Assembly: GCA_963773665.1 (NCBI GenBank)
Contig: CAVZBZ010000013.1
Span: 594,219-658,218, forward strand
Source of the DNA: DATJLY01 sp963773665
GTDB taxonomy: Bacteria; Pseudomonadota; Alphaproteobacteria; ATCC43930; CGMCC-115725
Direction: 5' to 3'
Length of the DNA stretch: 64,000 nt
The translations under genes and the position numbers were made by a program. Positions 34,973 to 44,431 of this stretch are shown here, one piece after another. The notes under the pieces are model-generated. The model ran no database searches and had not been told where the DNA came from. It saw only the letters and a program-made list of their open reading frames with translations. The number at the start of each line of letters is the position of its first letter. The first letter of the stretch is position 1.

Positions 34973-35971
34973 ATGAAGGCCATCCGCATCCATGCGCATG
35001 GCGGGCCGGAGGTCATGCGCTGGGAGGATGTTGAGCTGCCCCCGCCCAAGGCGGGCGAGGTGCGCGTCCGGCACGGCGCGATCGCGTTCAATTTCTCCGA
35101 CGTCAATGTCCGGCGCGGCGGGTTCTATCTCGCGGCGCCGGTGCGCTTTCCGCTGATCCTCGGCAACGAGGCGGCTGGAGTCGTAACCGAGCTGGGACCC
35201 GGCGTGACGCGCGTCCGGCGCGGCGATCGCGTCGGCTATGTCGGCGCGGGCGGCCCGTTCTACGAATCGACCGGCGCCTATGCCGAGGAGCGCAACCTGC
35301 CGGAAGCGAGCCTTATCGCGCTCCCCGACGCCATCGGCGACCAGCAGGCGGCGGCGATGATGCTGAAGGGCCTCACCGCCTCGATGGTCATCAACCGCGT
35401 CTATCGGCCGAAGCCGGGCGACACGATCCTCGTCCACGCCGCGGCGAGCGGGGTCGGGCTCATCCTCTGCCAATGGGCGAAGCATTTGGGCGCGCAGGTG
35501 ATCGGCACGGTCGGCTCGCGCGACAAGGCCCAGGTCGCGTCGGCGCATGGCTGCGATCATCCGATCCTCTACCGCGAGCGCGACTTCGTCGCGGATGTCA
35601 AAAAGATCGTGCCGGCGGGCGTCAGCGCCGTTTTCGACGGCGTCGGCCTGGACACGTTCATGGCGTCCCTCGACTGCACGCGGCCGTTCGGCATGCTGGT
35701 CAATTACGGCAACGCCTCGGGTCATGTGCCGCCGGTCGATCTCATCCTGCTCAGCAAGAAGGGCTCGCTCGCCATGTCGCGACCGGGAATCAGCACCTAT
35801 CTCGGCGCGCCGGGCGCGACCGAGACGGCCTCTTCCGAGCTCTTCGATCTCGTGACGCGCGGCGTGCTGCGGATCGAGATCGGCCGGACCTACGCGCTCC
35901 GCGATGCCGCTGCCGCCCATCGCGATCTCGAGGCACGGCGCAATTTCGGCTCGGTGGTATTCGTGCCGTGA
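34973..35971 (+). CDS. NADPH:quinone reductase-like MDR protein
   Basis: Zinc-free medium-chain reductase of 332 residues. Starts MKAIRIHAHGGPEVMRWEDVELP as quinone oxidoreductases do. The nucleotide-binding region reads ILVHAAASGVGLILCQWAKHLGAQ, and no structural-zinc cysteines are present. Such enzymes reduce quinones or enones with NADPH. It overlaps the ThDP enzyme by 4 bp (GTGA), giving tight translational coupling. Confidence 0.9.
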   Translation: MKAIRIHAHGGPEVMRWEDVELPPPKAGEVRVRHGAIAFNFSDVNVRRGGFYLAAPVRFPLILGNEAAGVVTELGPGVTRVRRGDRVGYVGAGGPFYESTGAYAEERNLPEASLIALPDAIGDQQAAAMMLKGLTASMVINRVYRPKPGDTILVHAAASGVGLILCQWAKHLGAQVIGTVGSRDKAQVASAHGCDHPILYRERDFVADVKKIVPAGVSAVFDGVGLDTFMASLDCTRPFGMLVNYGNASGHVPPVDLILLSKKGSLAMSRPGISTYLGAPGATETASSELFDLVTRGVLRIEIGRTYALRDAAAAHRDLEARRNFGSVVFVP

Positions 35972-37599
35972 GCAGCAAGGCCATGACATCCGGCCAGGCG
36001 ATCGTGGACGGCTTGATCCGGAACGGCGTCGAGCTGATCTTCGGCATCCCTGGCGCGCACACCTACGCGCTCTTCGACGCGCTTTACGAGCGGCGCAACG
36101 AGATCCGCTTCGTCGGCACACGGCACGAGCAGGGCGCCGCCTATATGGCGTTTGGCTACGCGCGGGCGTCGGGCAAGCCCGCCGTCTATACCTGCGTGCC
36201 GGGTCCGGGCATGCTCAACACCACGGCGGCGCTCTGCACCGCCTATGCCGGCAACGCGCCGGTGCTGTGCCTCACGGGCGAGATCCCGGCGGCCGAGATC
36301 GGCCAGGGCCACGGCATCCTGCACGAGCTGCCGGATCAGCTCGGCACGCTCAAGTCGCTGGTCAAATGGGCCGCGCGCATCGAGCATCCGAGCGCCGCAC
36401 CCCGTCTCGTCAACGAGGCCTTCACGCGGATGCTAAGCGGGCGGCAAGGGCCGGCGGCGCTCGAATGCCCATGGGACACGATGGCGCAAAGGGCGCCGGT
36501 CGCGACCCTGCCGCCCGCCGTGCCGGACGCGCCGCCCGAGCCCGATCCGGCGCTCGTGGAAAAAGCCGCCGGCATCGTCGCCGCCGCGCGGCAGCCGATC
36601 ATCATGCTCGGCTCGGGCGCCATCGACGCGCGCGACGAAGTGGCGGCGCTCGCCGAGCTGCTGCAATGCCCGGTGACATCGCATCGCAGCGGCCGCGGCA
36701 TTGTCGGCGACGACGCACCGTGCGGCCTCAATTTCGCCGCCGCCTACGAGACATGGTTCGAATGCGACGTGTTGATCGCCATCGGCACGCGCATGGAGCT
36801 GCAATTCCTGCGCTGGCGGAAATTCCCGGCCGGTCTGAAGATCGTCCGCATCGACATCGATCCCGCCGAGATGGTGCGGCGCAAGGTCGAGGTGGCAATC
36901 GTCAGCGATGCCCGGTCGGGCGTTCGCGCGCTCACCGCGGCGCTCGGCGTCAAAGCGGCGGGGCGCGCTTCGCGGGCCGCGGAGTTCGCAATCTCTAAGG
37001 AAAGCGCGCGGCAAAAATACCAGACGGTTCAGCCGCAGGTGGCCTATCTCGACGTCATTCGCGAAGTCCTGCCGCGCGACGGTCTCTTCGTCGAGGAAAT
37101 CTGCCAGGTCGGTTTCGCGGCGCGCTTTGCCTTTCCCGTCTATGAGCCGCGCACCTACATCTCGTGCGGCTATCAGGACAATTTGGGATTCGGCTTTACG
37201 ACGGCGCTCGGCGCCAAGCTTGCCGCGCCGGACCGGCCGGTCATTTCGATCAATGGCGACGGCGGCTTCATGTACGGCGTGCAAGAGCTTGCGACCGCCG
37301 TGCAGCACAATATCGACGTTGTCGCCATCGTCTTCAACAACCGCAGCTTCGGCAATGTCCTGCGCGACCAGCGAGTGACCTATAGCGGCCGCCATATCGG
37401 CGACCGTTTGACCAACCCCGATTTCGCCGCGCTGGCGCGCAGTTTCGGCGCCGAGGCCGCCACGGTTGGGAGCCCGGAGGAACTCCGCCCGGCGCTCGTA
37501 CGCGCGCTGGCGGGGAAAGTGCCGGCGGTGATCGAAGTGTTGGGCGAGCCGGGCGCCGAAGCGTCGCCCTGGCCCTTTATCCATCCCTGGGCGTATTGA
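35968..37599 (+). CDS. ThDP-binding enzyme, acetolactate synthase/benzoylformate decarboxylase-like
   Basis: Thiamine-diphosphate enzyme of 543 residues. The N-terminal PYR domain has LIFGIPGAHTYALFDAL and the catalytic Glu in TRHEQGAAYMAFGYAR. The middle domain contains IIMLGSGAIDARDEV. The C-terminal PP domain has the ThDP motif ISINGDGGFMYGVQEL followed about 26 residues later by FNNRSFGN. GTG 35968 is used because it overlaps the preceding stop; ATG 35983 is an alternative. The lack of an adjacent regulatory small subunit argues against a biosynthetic acetolactate synthase. A 2-keto-acid decarboxylase or ligase role in this operon is more likely. Confidence 0.88.
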   Translation: MSSKAMTSGQAIVDGLIRNGVELIFGIPGAHTYALFDALYERRNEIRFVGTRHEQGAAYMAFGYARASGKPAVYTCVPGPGMLNTTAALCTAYAGNAPVLCLTGEIPAAEIGQGHGILHELPDQLGTLKSLVKWAARIEHPSAAPRLVNEAFTRMLSGRQGPAALECPWDTMAQRAPVATLPPAVPDAPPEPDPALVEKAAGIVAAARQPIIMLGSGAIDARDEVAALAELLQCPVTSHRSGRGIVGDDAPCGLNFAAAYETWFECDVLIAIGTRMELQFLRWRKFPAGLKIVRIDIDPAEMVRRKVEVAIVSDARSGVRALTAALGVKAAGRASRAAEFAISKESARQKYQTVQPQVAYLDVIREVLPRDGLFVEEICQVGFAARFAFPVYEPRTYISCGYQDNLGFGFTTALGAKLAAPDRPVISINGDGGFMYGVQELATAVQHNIDVVAIVFNNRSFGNVLRDQRVTYSGRHIGDRLTNPDFAALARSFGAEAATVGSPEELRPALVRALAGKVPAVIEVLGEPGAEASPWPFIHPWAY

Positions 37600-37618
37600 C
37601 GATCGAGCGGAGAAACAC

Positions 37619-38440
37619 ATGACCTATCCGGATCCCAACCCGCGCAAGCCCGCTTTCGTGCCGCCGCCGGGCGCGGTCGACATCCACTGCCACGTCTACG
37701 GCAAGGGCACGGAATATCCGGAGCTCGACGCGGCGCGGCTCAACGCGCTGCATCGCCATCTCGGGTTCGACCACGCGGTGATCGTGCAGGCGCGATATGA
37801 CGCGCGCGATGTTACGATCGCGGCGCTCGCCGCAAGCGGCGGGCGCTATCGCGGTATCGCGCATGTCGATGACAGCGCCACCGACAAAGAGCTCGAGGCG
37901 CTGCACGCGGTCGGAGTCCGCGGCGTGCGCTTCACCTTCGCCGCGCATCTCGGCGGGGCGCCCGACCTCGTCGTCGTGCGCCGCGTGCTCGATCGGATCC
38001 GGCCGCTCGGCTGGCATGTGACGTTTCTGCTCGATCCGGCCGACATGCTGATCAATCTCGATCTGCTTCGCGCACTCCGCACGAACTTCGTCATCGACCA
38101 TATGGGCCGGGGAAGGACCGAGGATGGCCTCGATGCGCCCGGATTCAAGGCGCTGCTCGAGCTCCTGAAGCGCGACAATGCCTGGGTCAAGGTATCGGGC
38201 GCCGATCGCATCTCGAGCGCGGGGCCGCCCTTCCATGACGCCGTGCCGTTCGCGCAGGCGCTCATCGCGGCCGCACCCGACCGCGCGCTGTGGGGGACGG
38301 ACTGGCCGCATCCCAACAACCGCTGGCGGCCCGACGATGCCGATCTCGTCGATCTCATTCCGGTGATCGCGCCCGACGCCGCGACGCGCCAGAAACTTCT
38401 CGTCGAAAATCCTGCGCGGCTTTACGGCTTCACGTCCTGA
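37619..38440 (+). CDS. 2-pyrone-4,6-dicarboxylate hydrolase-like amidohydrolase
   Basis: TIM-barrel hydrolase of 273 residues resembling LigI. Metal/active-site motifs: VDIHCHVYG near residue 20, HVTFLLDP, FVIDHMGRG, KVSGADRIS, and WGTDWPHPNN with the catalytic Asp, ending in NPARLYGF. LigI opens the lactone of 2-pyrone-4,6-dicarboxylate in protocatechuate 4,5-cleavage, but many paralogues act on other lactones, so the substrate stays open. It lies 19 bp behind the ThDP enzyme in the same operon. Confidence 0.87.
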   Translation: MTYPDPNPRKPAFVPPPGAVDIHCHVYGKGTEYPELDAARLNALHRHLGFDHAVIVQARYDARDVTIAALAASGGRYRGIAHVDDSATDKELEALHAVGVRGVRFTFAAHLGGAPDLVVVRRVLDRIRPLGWHVTFLLDPADMLINLDLLRALRTNFVIDHMGRGRTEDGLDAPGFKALLELLKRDNAWVKVSGADRISSAGPPFHDAVPFAQALIAAAPDRALWGTDWPHPNNRWRPDDADLVDLIPVIAPDAATRQKLLVENPARLYGFTS

Positions 38441-38485
38441 CTGCGAGCCGAATGACAGCAGCCATACCGCCTTTGGAGTGAGTCC

Positions 38486-39274
38486 GTGAACAAGCCCGAG
38501 GGACTTCAGAACAAGGTCGCCATCGTCACGGGATCCGCAACAGGCATCGGCGCCGCGACCGCGAAGTTGCTGGCGTCCAAGGGTTGCCGTGTCGTCATAA
38601 ATTTCACGCGAAGCCGCGAGGAGGCGGAGCAGACCGCCGCTTCATGCCGAAATTTCGGCGTCGAGGCCATTTTGCACCAAGGGGACGTGTCGCAGGACAG
38701 CGCATGCAAAGCCATGGTCGCGGCCGCCGTCGAACGATGGAGCCGCGTTAACGTGCTGGTGAACAGTGCCGGAAAGACCAAACCGGCCCCTGCCGGCGAT
38801 CTGGACGCTTTGAATGCAGCGGACTTCCTCGATATTTACGCGGTCAACTTGGTTGGCGCGTACCAGATGATTCGTGCCGTAGTGCCTCATATGAGAAATC
38901 AGGGTGCCGGCGCCGTCGTCAACGTGTCGGCGCTGGGATCCTTGAACGGCGAGGGAAGCTCGATTGCTTACGCAGCATCGAAGGGCGCGTTGAACTCGCT
39001 CACGATCTCGCTGGCGCGCCAACTCGCGCCGATCGTACGCGTCAACGCGGTATGTCCGGGCTTCGTCGCAACGCGTTGGATGAGCAATCTGTTGGGCGAG
39101 GAGCGCTTCAATCAACGCGTCGCCGAGATGGCGAAAATCACGCCGGTTGGAAAAACCGCGTTCGCCGAAGATATCGCCGAGATGATCTGCTGGTTCATCG
39201 ACGGCCCCGGCCTGATCACAGGCGAGGTTCTTGCCATCGACTACGGAACTCGCTTCGGTACCCTCAGTCGGTAG
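38486..39274 (+). CDS. SDR family oxidoreductase
   Basis: Short-chain dehydrogenase of 262 residues with a GTG start and GGAG upstream. Cofactor motif TGSATGIG, NSAG (VLVNSAGKT), catalytic Ser in NVSALGS, and Tyr/Lys in IAYAASKGALN. The base composition is visibly less GC-rich than the five genes before it, so it could be a later addition to the operon. The reaction is unknown. Confidence 0.9.
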   Translation: MNKPEGLQNKVAIVTGSATGIGAATAKLLASKGCRVVINFTRSREEAEQTAASCRNFGVEAILHQGDVSQDSACKAMVAAAVERWSRVNVLVNSAGKTKPAPAGDLDALNAADFLDIYAVNLVGAYQMIRAVVPHMRNQGAGAVVNVSALGSLNGEGSSIAYAASKGALNSLTISLARQLAPIVRVNAVCPGFVATRWMSNLLGEERFNQRVAEMAKITPVGKTAFAEDIAEMICWFIDGPGLITGEVLAIDYGTRFGTLSR

Positions 39275-39439
39275 GCTTCGTGCTGGCCGCGCGAAGGCGG
39301 TGGCGACGCATGAGCGGAGCAGAACCAGTTGATCCCGGTATCGATCTTGCGGCTCGTCGCGGTCACCGGGCCGCCCGCCGACGGGTCGGCACGCGTTCGA
39401 CTTCGATGACCGACTGCCGATAGCCACATCCGCGCAGGA

Positions 39440-39709
39440 AGAGGCCGACCGCCGCGAGATCGAGAATCCGGCGAACGGTTCGATCTGCTCTTCACCGATA
39501 TCGGTCTCCTGAACGGGATGAGCGGCACCGAAGTGGCCGAGGTCGCACGGCAAATGCAGCCGCAGATCAAGGTTTTGTTCACCACCGGCTACGCGAAAGT
39601 GCAGACCTGGAACGGCGATCCGTCGTACGAGGCGAAGCATTTGCTGCGCAAGCCCTATCGTGGAGCGGAACTTGCGACTAAAATTAGGGAGGCGCTGGAC
39701 GACGATTGA
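39440..39709 (+). pseudogene. Response-regulator receiver domain remnant
   Basis: The frame encodes GERFDLLFTDIGLLNGMSG, then KVLFTTGYAK and HLLRKPYRG, which are the phospho-acceptor Asp, Thr/Ser and Lys motifs of a receiver domain like those at the C terminus of hybrid histidine kinases. The N-terminal part with the acidic pocket is absent. An ATG exists only after the Asp motif (39518), so no functional receiver can be made. The rest of the 503-bp gap (39275-39777) contains nothing else that I recognise. It is probably the tail of a lost sensor kinase gene. Confidence 0.6.
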
Positions 39710-39777
39710 CCGCGCCTTGGGCACGACGAGACGCTGCGGTTCGGGCGAGGGGACGACAGACTGCCTCGGCTACCGCC

Positions 39778-40575
39778 TCAGGCGTGTAAAAAATTCAAAA
39801 CGAGCTCCGCGAATGCCGCCGGCCTCTCCATCTCGGGCATGTGGCCGCAATTCTCGATAGTGACAAGGCGCGAGCCCGAAATGGCGCGTTGATAGATCTC
39901 GCCGCTGTCAACCGGCGTGATGGCGTCCTCCCGCCCCCAAATCAGCAAGGTCGGCGTGCGGACGCCCGGCAGGAGATGGCGCAGCGTGAGACTGTGCATA
40001 TAGGGCTTCCACGCGATCCGGCAGGTCATCTCCCGATGCTGCTCGACGAGATCAGCCTCCTCCGGCGGCCATTCCTTGCCCCAGTAGCGCATGAACTCGG
40101 CCAACTCATCGGGCTGGTGGAAGGCACGCCGCAGCCCCGTCATTCCGGAGTCGAGGAAGTAGTCGAAGATCTCGCCCTTTTCGGGCTTGATGCCCATCGC
40201 GCCCACCAACACCATCTTGTTGATGAACTGCGGCGCGACGGTCGCTATCTCGGCGGCGATCCAGCCACCAAGCGAGCAGCCGATCACATTCACTGGCGTG
40301 CGAACATCGAGATCCCGGGCGAACCACGTCACCCAGGCGGCGAGATCGTGTACCCCCATGATCCAATCCGGGCGGGTCGATTGCCCATAGCCGGGGAGAG
40401 ACGGAACGATCACGTCGTAATGTTCGGCGAGACGCGCAAAACTGTCGAGCCAGCCTGGCACGCCCAATTCGCCGTGGATTACAAGTAGCGGCGCGCCCTT
40501 GCCGCCACGCCTCAGCCCGACCGTGATCCCGGCCGCTTCGATGAGTTGCAGCGGCGCGTTGTTCATTGCGGCCAT
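39778..40575 (-). CDS. Alpha/beta hydrolase
   Basis: Hydrolase of 265 residues resembling C-C bond (meta-cleavage product) hydrolases. The oxyanion strand is LLVIHGELGVPGW, nucleophile Ser in VIGCSLGGWIA, Asp in LIWGREDAITP, and His in ENCGHMPEMERP. A strong Shine-Dalgarno (GGAGGTGA) supports ATG 40575, so the gene overlaps the upstream monooxygenase gene by 13 bp. The tight coupling suggests that it acts on the product of that oxygenase. Confidence 0.9.
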   Translation of the reverse strand: MAAMNNAPLQLIEAAGITVGLRRGGKGAPLLVIHGELGVPGWLDSFARLAEHYDVIVPSLPGYGQSTRPDWIMGVHDLAAWVTWFARDLDVRTPVNVIGCSLGGWIAAEIATVAPQFINKMVLVGAMGIKPEKGEIFDYFLDSGMTGLRRAFHQPDELAEFMRYWGKEWPPEEADLVEQHREMTCRIAWKPYMHSLTLRHLLPGVRTPTLLIWGREDAITPVDSGEIYQRAISGSRLVTIENCGHMPEMERPAAFAELVLNFLHA

Positions 40576-41804
40576 GGCGTCACCTCCTTGCCGGTGACGA
40601 GCGCCGACTGGTGCTCGCGGAGCGCAGGAATGACTTCCTTGCCGAGGAGCTCGATGCCCCGCATCGTCGCCTCGTGCGGCTTCTTGCCCTCGCGCGCCCA
40701 GAAGGTCAGGTAGCCAGGATCTGTACGGTCTATGATGTGCTTGAATTTCTGGATGACCGTCTTGGGGCTGCCGGTAACGATGAGCCCGGCGCGAACGGCG
40801 GCCTCGTAGCTCCCTTCGGACATGCGCCGCTCCTTGGCCATGTTGCCGGTCTTGGCCTGCTTCGACATGTATCCCGGCGGCGCCATCCATTCGGGATGCG
40901 GCCCGCCGCTCGTCACCCCGGCGGAGCCGGTCCCTGCCGTCAGCGCCGATGCCGCGGCCCCACCGCTGCGTCCGATGACGGATGAGCCGCCGTAATGGTG
41001 CCGACCCATCTCGTAGGCCGCTTCGTCCGTGTCCATGACGCAGGTGTGGATGAGATAACCGAGATGCTGCGGCGTCGGGGTCCAGCCGTCCTGGCGCGCG
41101 ACCTCGAAGTAGATGTCGCGGCAGGCGGCCGTCGCGTCCAGCGCGCTGCCGAGGACGAGATAAGTGATGCGCTGCTTCGCTGCCCAGCGAATGGTCTCGG
41201 GACTCAGAATGCCGGCGGCCCAGATCGGCGGATGCGGTTTTTGCAACGGCAGCTGCCAAGGGTTCACCACGCGGAGGTGATAATGCTTGCCCTCCCAGCG
41301 GAAGGGACCGGGCACGGTCCACGTCTTCTTGATGAGTTCGAACGCTTCTTCGAACCGCTCGCGGTTATAGGCGGGGTTGGCATTGGTCGAGAGCTGCTCG
41401 ACACCGGTGCCGCGCACGAAACCCGAAATGATGCGCCCGCCCGAGATGAGATCGAGCATCGCGATCTCCTCGGCGACGCGCACCGGATTGTCGTGAATCG
41501 GCAGGGGATTGCCGATGAGCGCGATCATGCCCTTGATGCGCTGGCTCACCACAGCGGCCGAGATGTTGACGCTCTCCTGCATCGAGAGGACGTTGTTGTG
41601 GTGCTCGTTGCACACGGAGCCGTCGAAGCCCATTTCGGACGCATGTTCGTGCTCGCGCAGGAACATCTGCCAGAGGTCGCGCGCCTGCTCCCGGTCGAAG
41701 ATGCTGTTCGGGAACATGAGCGCTGTGTAGCCGTACCGCTCGGCGGCTTCGTTGGGGTAGGCGTTGTAGCCCATCTCGGAGAAAAAGAAGAATTTGCGCG
41801 TCAT
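40563..41804 (-). CDS. LLM-class flavin-dependent oxidoreductase
   Basis: Luciferase-like monooxygenase of 413 residues. Begins MTRKFFFFSEMGYNAYP; contains MGFDGSVCNEHHNNVLSMQ, NPLPIHDNPVRVAEEIAMLD, the RERFEEAFELIKKTW helix and PLQKPHPPIWAAG. A glycine/alanine/serine-rich stretch (about residues 283-310) is a flexible insertion. It is the first gene of a two-gene unit with the alpha/beta hydrolase (13-bp overlap). It is closely related in layout to the fragment at the left edge of the window. Confidence 0.9.
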   Translation of the reverse strand: MTRKFFFFSEMGYNAYPNEAAERYGYTALMFPNSIFDREQARDLWQMFLREHEHASEMGFDGSVCNEHHNNVLSMQESVNISAAVVSQRIKGMIALIGNPLPIHDNPVRVAEEIAMLDLISGGRIISGFVRGTGVEQLSTNANPAYNRERFEEAFELIKKTWTVPGPFRWEGKHYHLRVVNPWQLPLQKPHPPIWAAGILSPETIRWAAKQRITYLVLGSALDATAACRDIYFEVARQDGWTPTPQHLGYLIHTCVMDTDEAAYEMGRHHYGGSSVIGRSGGAAASALTAGTGSAGVTSGGPHPEWMAPPGYMSKQAKTGNMAKERRMSEGSYEAAVRAGLIVTGSPKTVIQKFKHIIDRTDPGYLTFWAREGKKPHEATMRGIELLGKEVIPALREHQSALVTGKEVTPWPQ

Positions 41805-42097
41805 CGCATGGCTCCTGTCGCGCGGATGTTTAAAGGAATGTAAGAGTATGACGATGACAGCTCAACACCTTGTCCATTGCTAAAAAACCTGTCGCCGACA
41901 TCACAAGTCCGAGAGGGACCGTCCGCTAGCCGCACTCTGTCTGGACGAGCTCGGCAGGACGCCGGAAGATCTCGGAAGCGCGCTCGTCAGCTTTGTCCTG
42001 CTCACCGTCCGGCGCGCACCAACATTGGTCGTCGTTGTCAGCGCGCTCGGCGGTATCACCCTTGCGCAAGCGATGCAATGAACGGGGTTGGTCATCC

Positions 42098-43306
42098 ATG
42101 GCCAGATCAGCAATCCAACGATACTTTGCCGGGCTTTCGAGGAACACGTTTCTTCTCGCCTTCTCCAGCCTGTTCGCTGACATCTCCACGGAGATGCTCT
42201 ACCCGGTCCTGCCGGTTTTTCTGACGCAAACGCTGAAGGCAAGCGGCAGCATCATTGGCCTCGTGGACGGCTTTGCCCAGGCCACGCAGAATATCGTGCA
42301 GGGCTTTTCCGGCGCACTGTCGGACAAGCTTCAACAGCGAAAATCCATCGCACTGGCCGGCTATCTTCTAGCGGCGGTCGCCAAGCCGCTGATGGGACTT
42401 TCGACGGCCTGGCAAGGCGTGTTCGGCGCACGGTTACTGGACCGGCTTGGCGCCGGGAGCCGATCCGCGCCGCGCGATGCGCTCATCGCATCATCAGTGG
42501 ACGAGAAAGACAGAGGCAGAGCCTTCGGGCTCGAAGGCTTTGGCGACAATGCGGGCGCGTTCCTAGGGCCGCTGCTGGCCGTCTTTCTCCTCTACGCGCT
42601 CCATGTCGGTATACGCGCCGTTTTCTATCTGGCGATCATTCCTGGCCTGCTGGCATTTTTCATGATCCTGCTGGTGAAGGAGCAACATGCGGCGGTGGCC
42701 GCCAAATCGAAGATCGATGTCAGCCTGCGGCAGTTTCCGAAGAGCTACTGGCAATATCTGCTGGTGACCGCCTTGTTCGGACTCGGCAACTCCAGCAACG
42801 CGTTTCTGATCCTGCGGACACAGGAGATCGGCGTCTCTCTGGAAACGACGATTCTGATATACGCGGCGTTCAATCTGGTGGCGGCGTTGATTTCCTATCC
42901 GGCGGGGTCTCTTTCCGACCGGTGGGGTAGAAGAAACATCCTGCTCGCCTCGTTCGTCATCTTCCTGGTCGCCTATCTCGGCTTTGCCCTGACGCAAAAC
43001 ATCTTTCTGATCGCCGCGCTGTTTGTTTTTTACGGATTGTATCAAGGGATATTCCGCGCTGTCGGCAAGGCGTTTGCGTCGGATTTCGTGCCGGAGCATC
43101 TGCGCGCCAGCGGCGTCGGTTGGTACAGTACCACCGTCGGGCTGTTGCAACTGGTAGCGAGCGTCGTTGCCGGACTGCTTTGGGATCGAATCGGCCATGC
43201 CGCCGTGTTCTATTACGGTGCGGCCTTTGCTGTTGTCGGCGCAATCGGACTGCTCCTGTTGATTCCGGGAAAACACGATCGGCGCAACGCGGCAGCGGCC
43301 AAGTGA
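42098..43306 (+). CDS. MFS transporter, lower-GC, possibly acquired
   Basis: Major facilitator protein of 402 residues with 12 hydrophobic segments. Signature loops: FSGALSDKLQQRKSIAL between TM2 and TM3, LLDRLGAGSRSAPRDALIA, and SYPAGSLSDRWGRRNILL in the second half, as in the MFS drug-efflux-like group often seen beside mobile DNA. The base composition is lower in GC (by eye about 57-58 %) than its neighbours. The 293 bp before it (41805-42097) contain no supported gene, only a short open tail noted under rejected items. The start ATG 42098 has a weak ribosome binding site. Confidence 0.85.
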   Translation: MARSAIQRYFAGLSRNTFLLAFSSLFADISTEMLYPVLPVFLTQTLKASGSIIGLVDGFAQATQNIVQGFSGALSDKLQQRKSIALAGYLLAAVAKPLMGLSTAWQGVFGARLLDRLGAGSRSAPRDALIASSVDEKDRGRAFGLEGFGDNAGAFLGPLLAVFLLYALHVGIRAVFYLAIIPGLLAFFMILLVKEQHAAVAAKSKIDVSLRQFPKSYWQYLLVTALFGLGNSSNAFLILRTQEIGVSLETTILIYAAFNLVAALISYPAGSLSDRWGRRNILLASFVIFLVAYLGFALTQNIFLIAALFVFYGLYQGIFRAVGKAFASDFVPEHLRASGVGWYSTTVGLLQLVASVVAGLLWDRIGHAAVFYYGAAFAVVGAIGLLLLIPGKHDRRNAAAAK

Positions 43307-43479
43307 ACTGACACAACGAAGTCGGAGCAAAACATGTCGGCGACAATGCAACGGCGGCACTGCATTGATGTCCGCCTTGGGTCAAGCTCGTCTTTACGCG
43401 CAGGCCGGGATCGCATCCGCTGTCGCGCGCATATTCGGCCTATGATAAGAGGTCGCGCCTATCACGAGGAATGTGACGG

Positions 43480-44424
43480 ATGGTGCGCACTGGGAAAGGC
43501 ATGAATGTCGCGACGGCGAATTTGCGGCACAGCGCCGGACTGAGCGACGGCGATGCCTCCGTCTATTATGACTGTCTCGAGCCAGCTTCTGGCGCAACGC
43601 GGCCGACGATCGTCATGATCCACGGCGGCGCGCATACCGGCAGCTGCTATCTGCGTACCGCGGATGGCCGCCCGGGCTGGGCCTATATCTTTGCGGCGCG
43701 CGGCCATCGCGTCGTCGTGCCGGACTGGCCCGGCTGCGGCCGCAGCGGCTTCGTCGCCGCCGATCGGCTGACCGGCGAGACCATCGTGCAGGGCCTCGGC
43801 ACGCTGGTGGCGTCGCTGGCGCCCCCGGTCTTCCTGATGACGCATTCGATGTCGGGCGCCTTTGGCTGGCGTCTCCTCGAGCTTCACGCCGCGCGCATCG
43901 CACGAGTCATCGCCGTCGCCCCCGCGCCGCCGGGAAACATCCAGCCTCAGCCCGAAGTGCTGGACGAAGACAACTCCGCGGTAGAACTCAAGGCCGGGAC
44001 GCAGCGCATTCGCTGCGACAAGCGCGCGCCATCGGTCGCAGAGCGTGCTTTCGTCGAACAAAAGCTCATTGGCGAAAGCCTGTTCTTCCCGCGGCACCTG
44101 ATCGACGCCTACGCGGCGTCGCTTCTGCCAATTCCGGCGCGGCTCTTATACGAGCGGCGCAATGTCGGCGGCAGTCAGGTGCGGGTGCGCGATCTTGCAG
44201 CCCTGCGCGACGCGCGCGTCCTCGTGCTGACCGGAACCAACGATCTCGATCATCCGCGCGAGCTCGACGCGTCGATCGTCACATGGCTGAGGGCGGAAGG
44301 CGCCAGGGCGGACTTCCTCTATCTCGGTGACCGCGGCATTGTCGGCAATGGCCACATGCTGATGCTGGAGCAGAACAGCGACGCCATTGCCGAACTCGTA
44401 CTCGACTGGCTCGAGCACGCGTAA
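43480..44424 (+). CDS. Alpha/beta hydrolase
   Basis: Serine hydrolase-like protein of 314 residues. Oxyanion region VMIHGGAHTGSCY, nucleophile elbow THSMSGAFGW (Ser), Asp in VLTGTNDLDHP and His near GNGHMLMLEQ. The spacing fits the alpha/beta hydrolase-6 group (lactonase/esterase/haloperoxidase-like). ATG 43480 is used; ATG 43501 with GGGAAAGG nearby is an alternative. It is convergent with the molybdopterin reductase gene. The substrate is unknown. Confidence 0.85.
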   Translation: MVRTGKGMNVATANLRHSAGLSDGDASVYYDCLEPASGATRPTIVMIHGGAHTGSCYLRTADGRPGWAYIFAARGHRVVVPDWPGCGRSGFVAADRLTGETIVQGLGTLVASLAPPVFLMTHSMSGAFGWRLLELHAARIARVIAVAPAPPGNIQPQPEVLDEDNSAVELKAGTQRIRCDKRAPSVAERAFVEQKLIGESLFFPRHLIDAYAASLLPIPARLLYERRNVGGSQVRVRDLAALRDARVLVLTGTNDLDHPRELDASIVTWLRAEGARADFLYLGDRGIVGNGHMLMLEQNSDAIAELVLDWLEHA

Positions 44425-44431
44425 CATCCGA

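Noticed and set aside
41884..42081. Open tail before the MFS gene encoding a hydrophobic end (LVSFVLLTVRR, VVVVSALGGITLAQ)
   Set aside because: It looks like the end of a membrane protein but has no start codon or recognisable family; too short to call.
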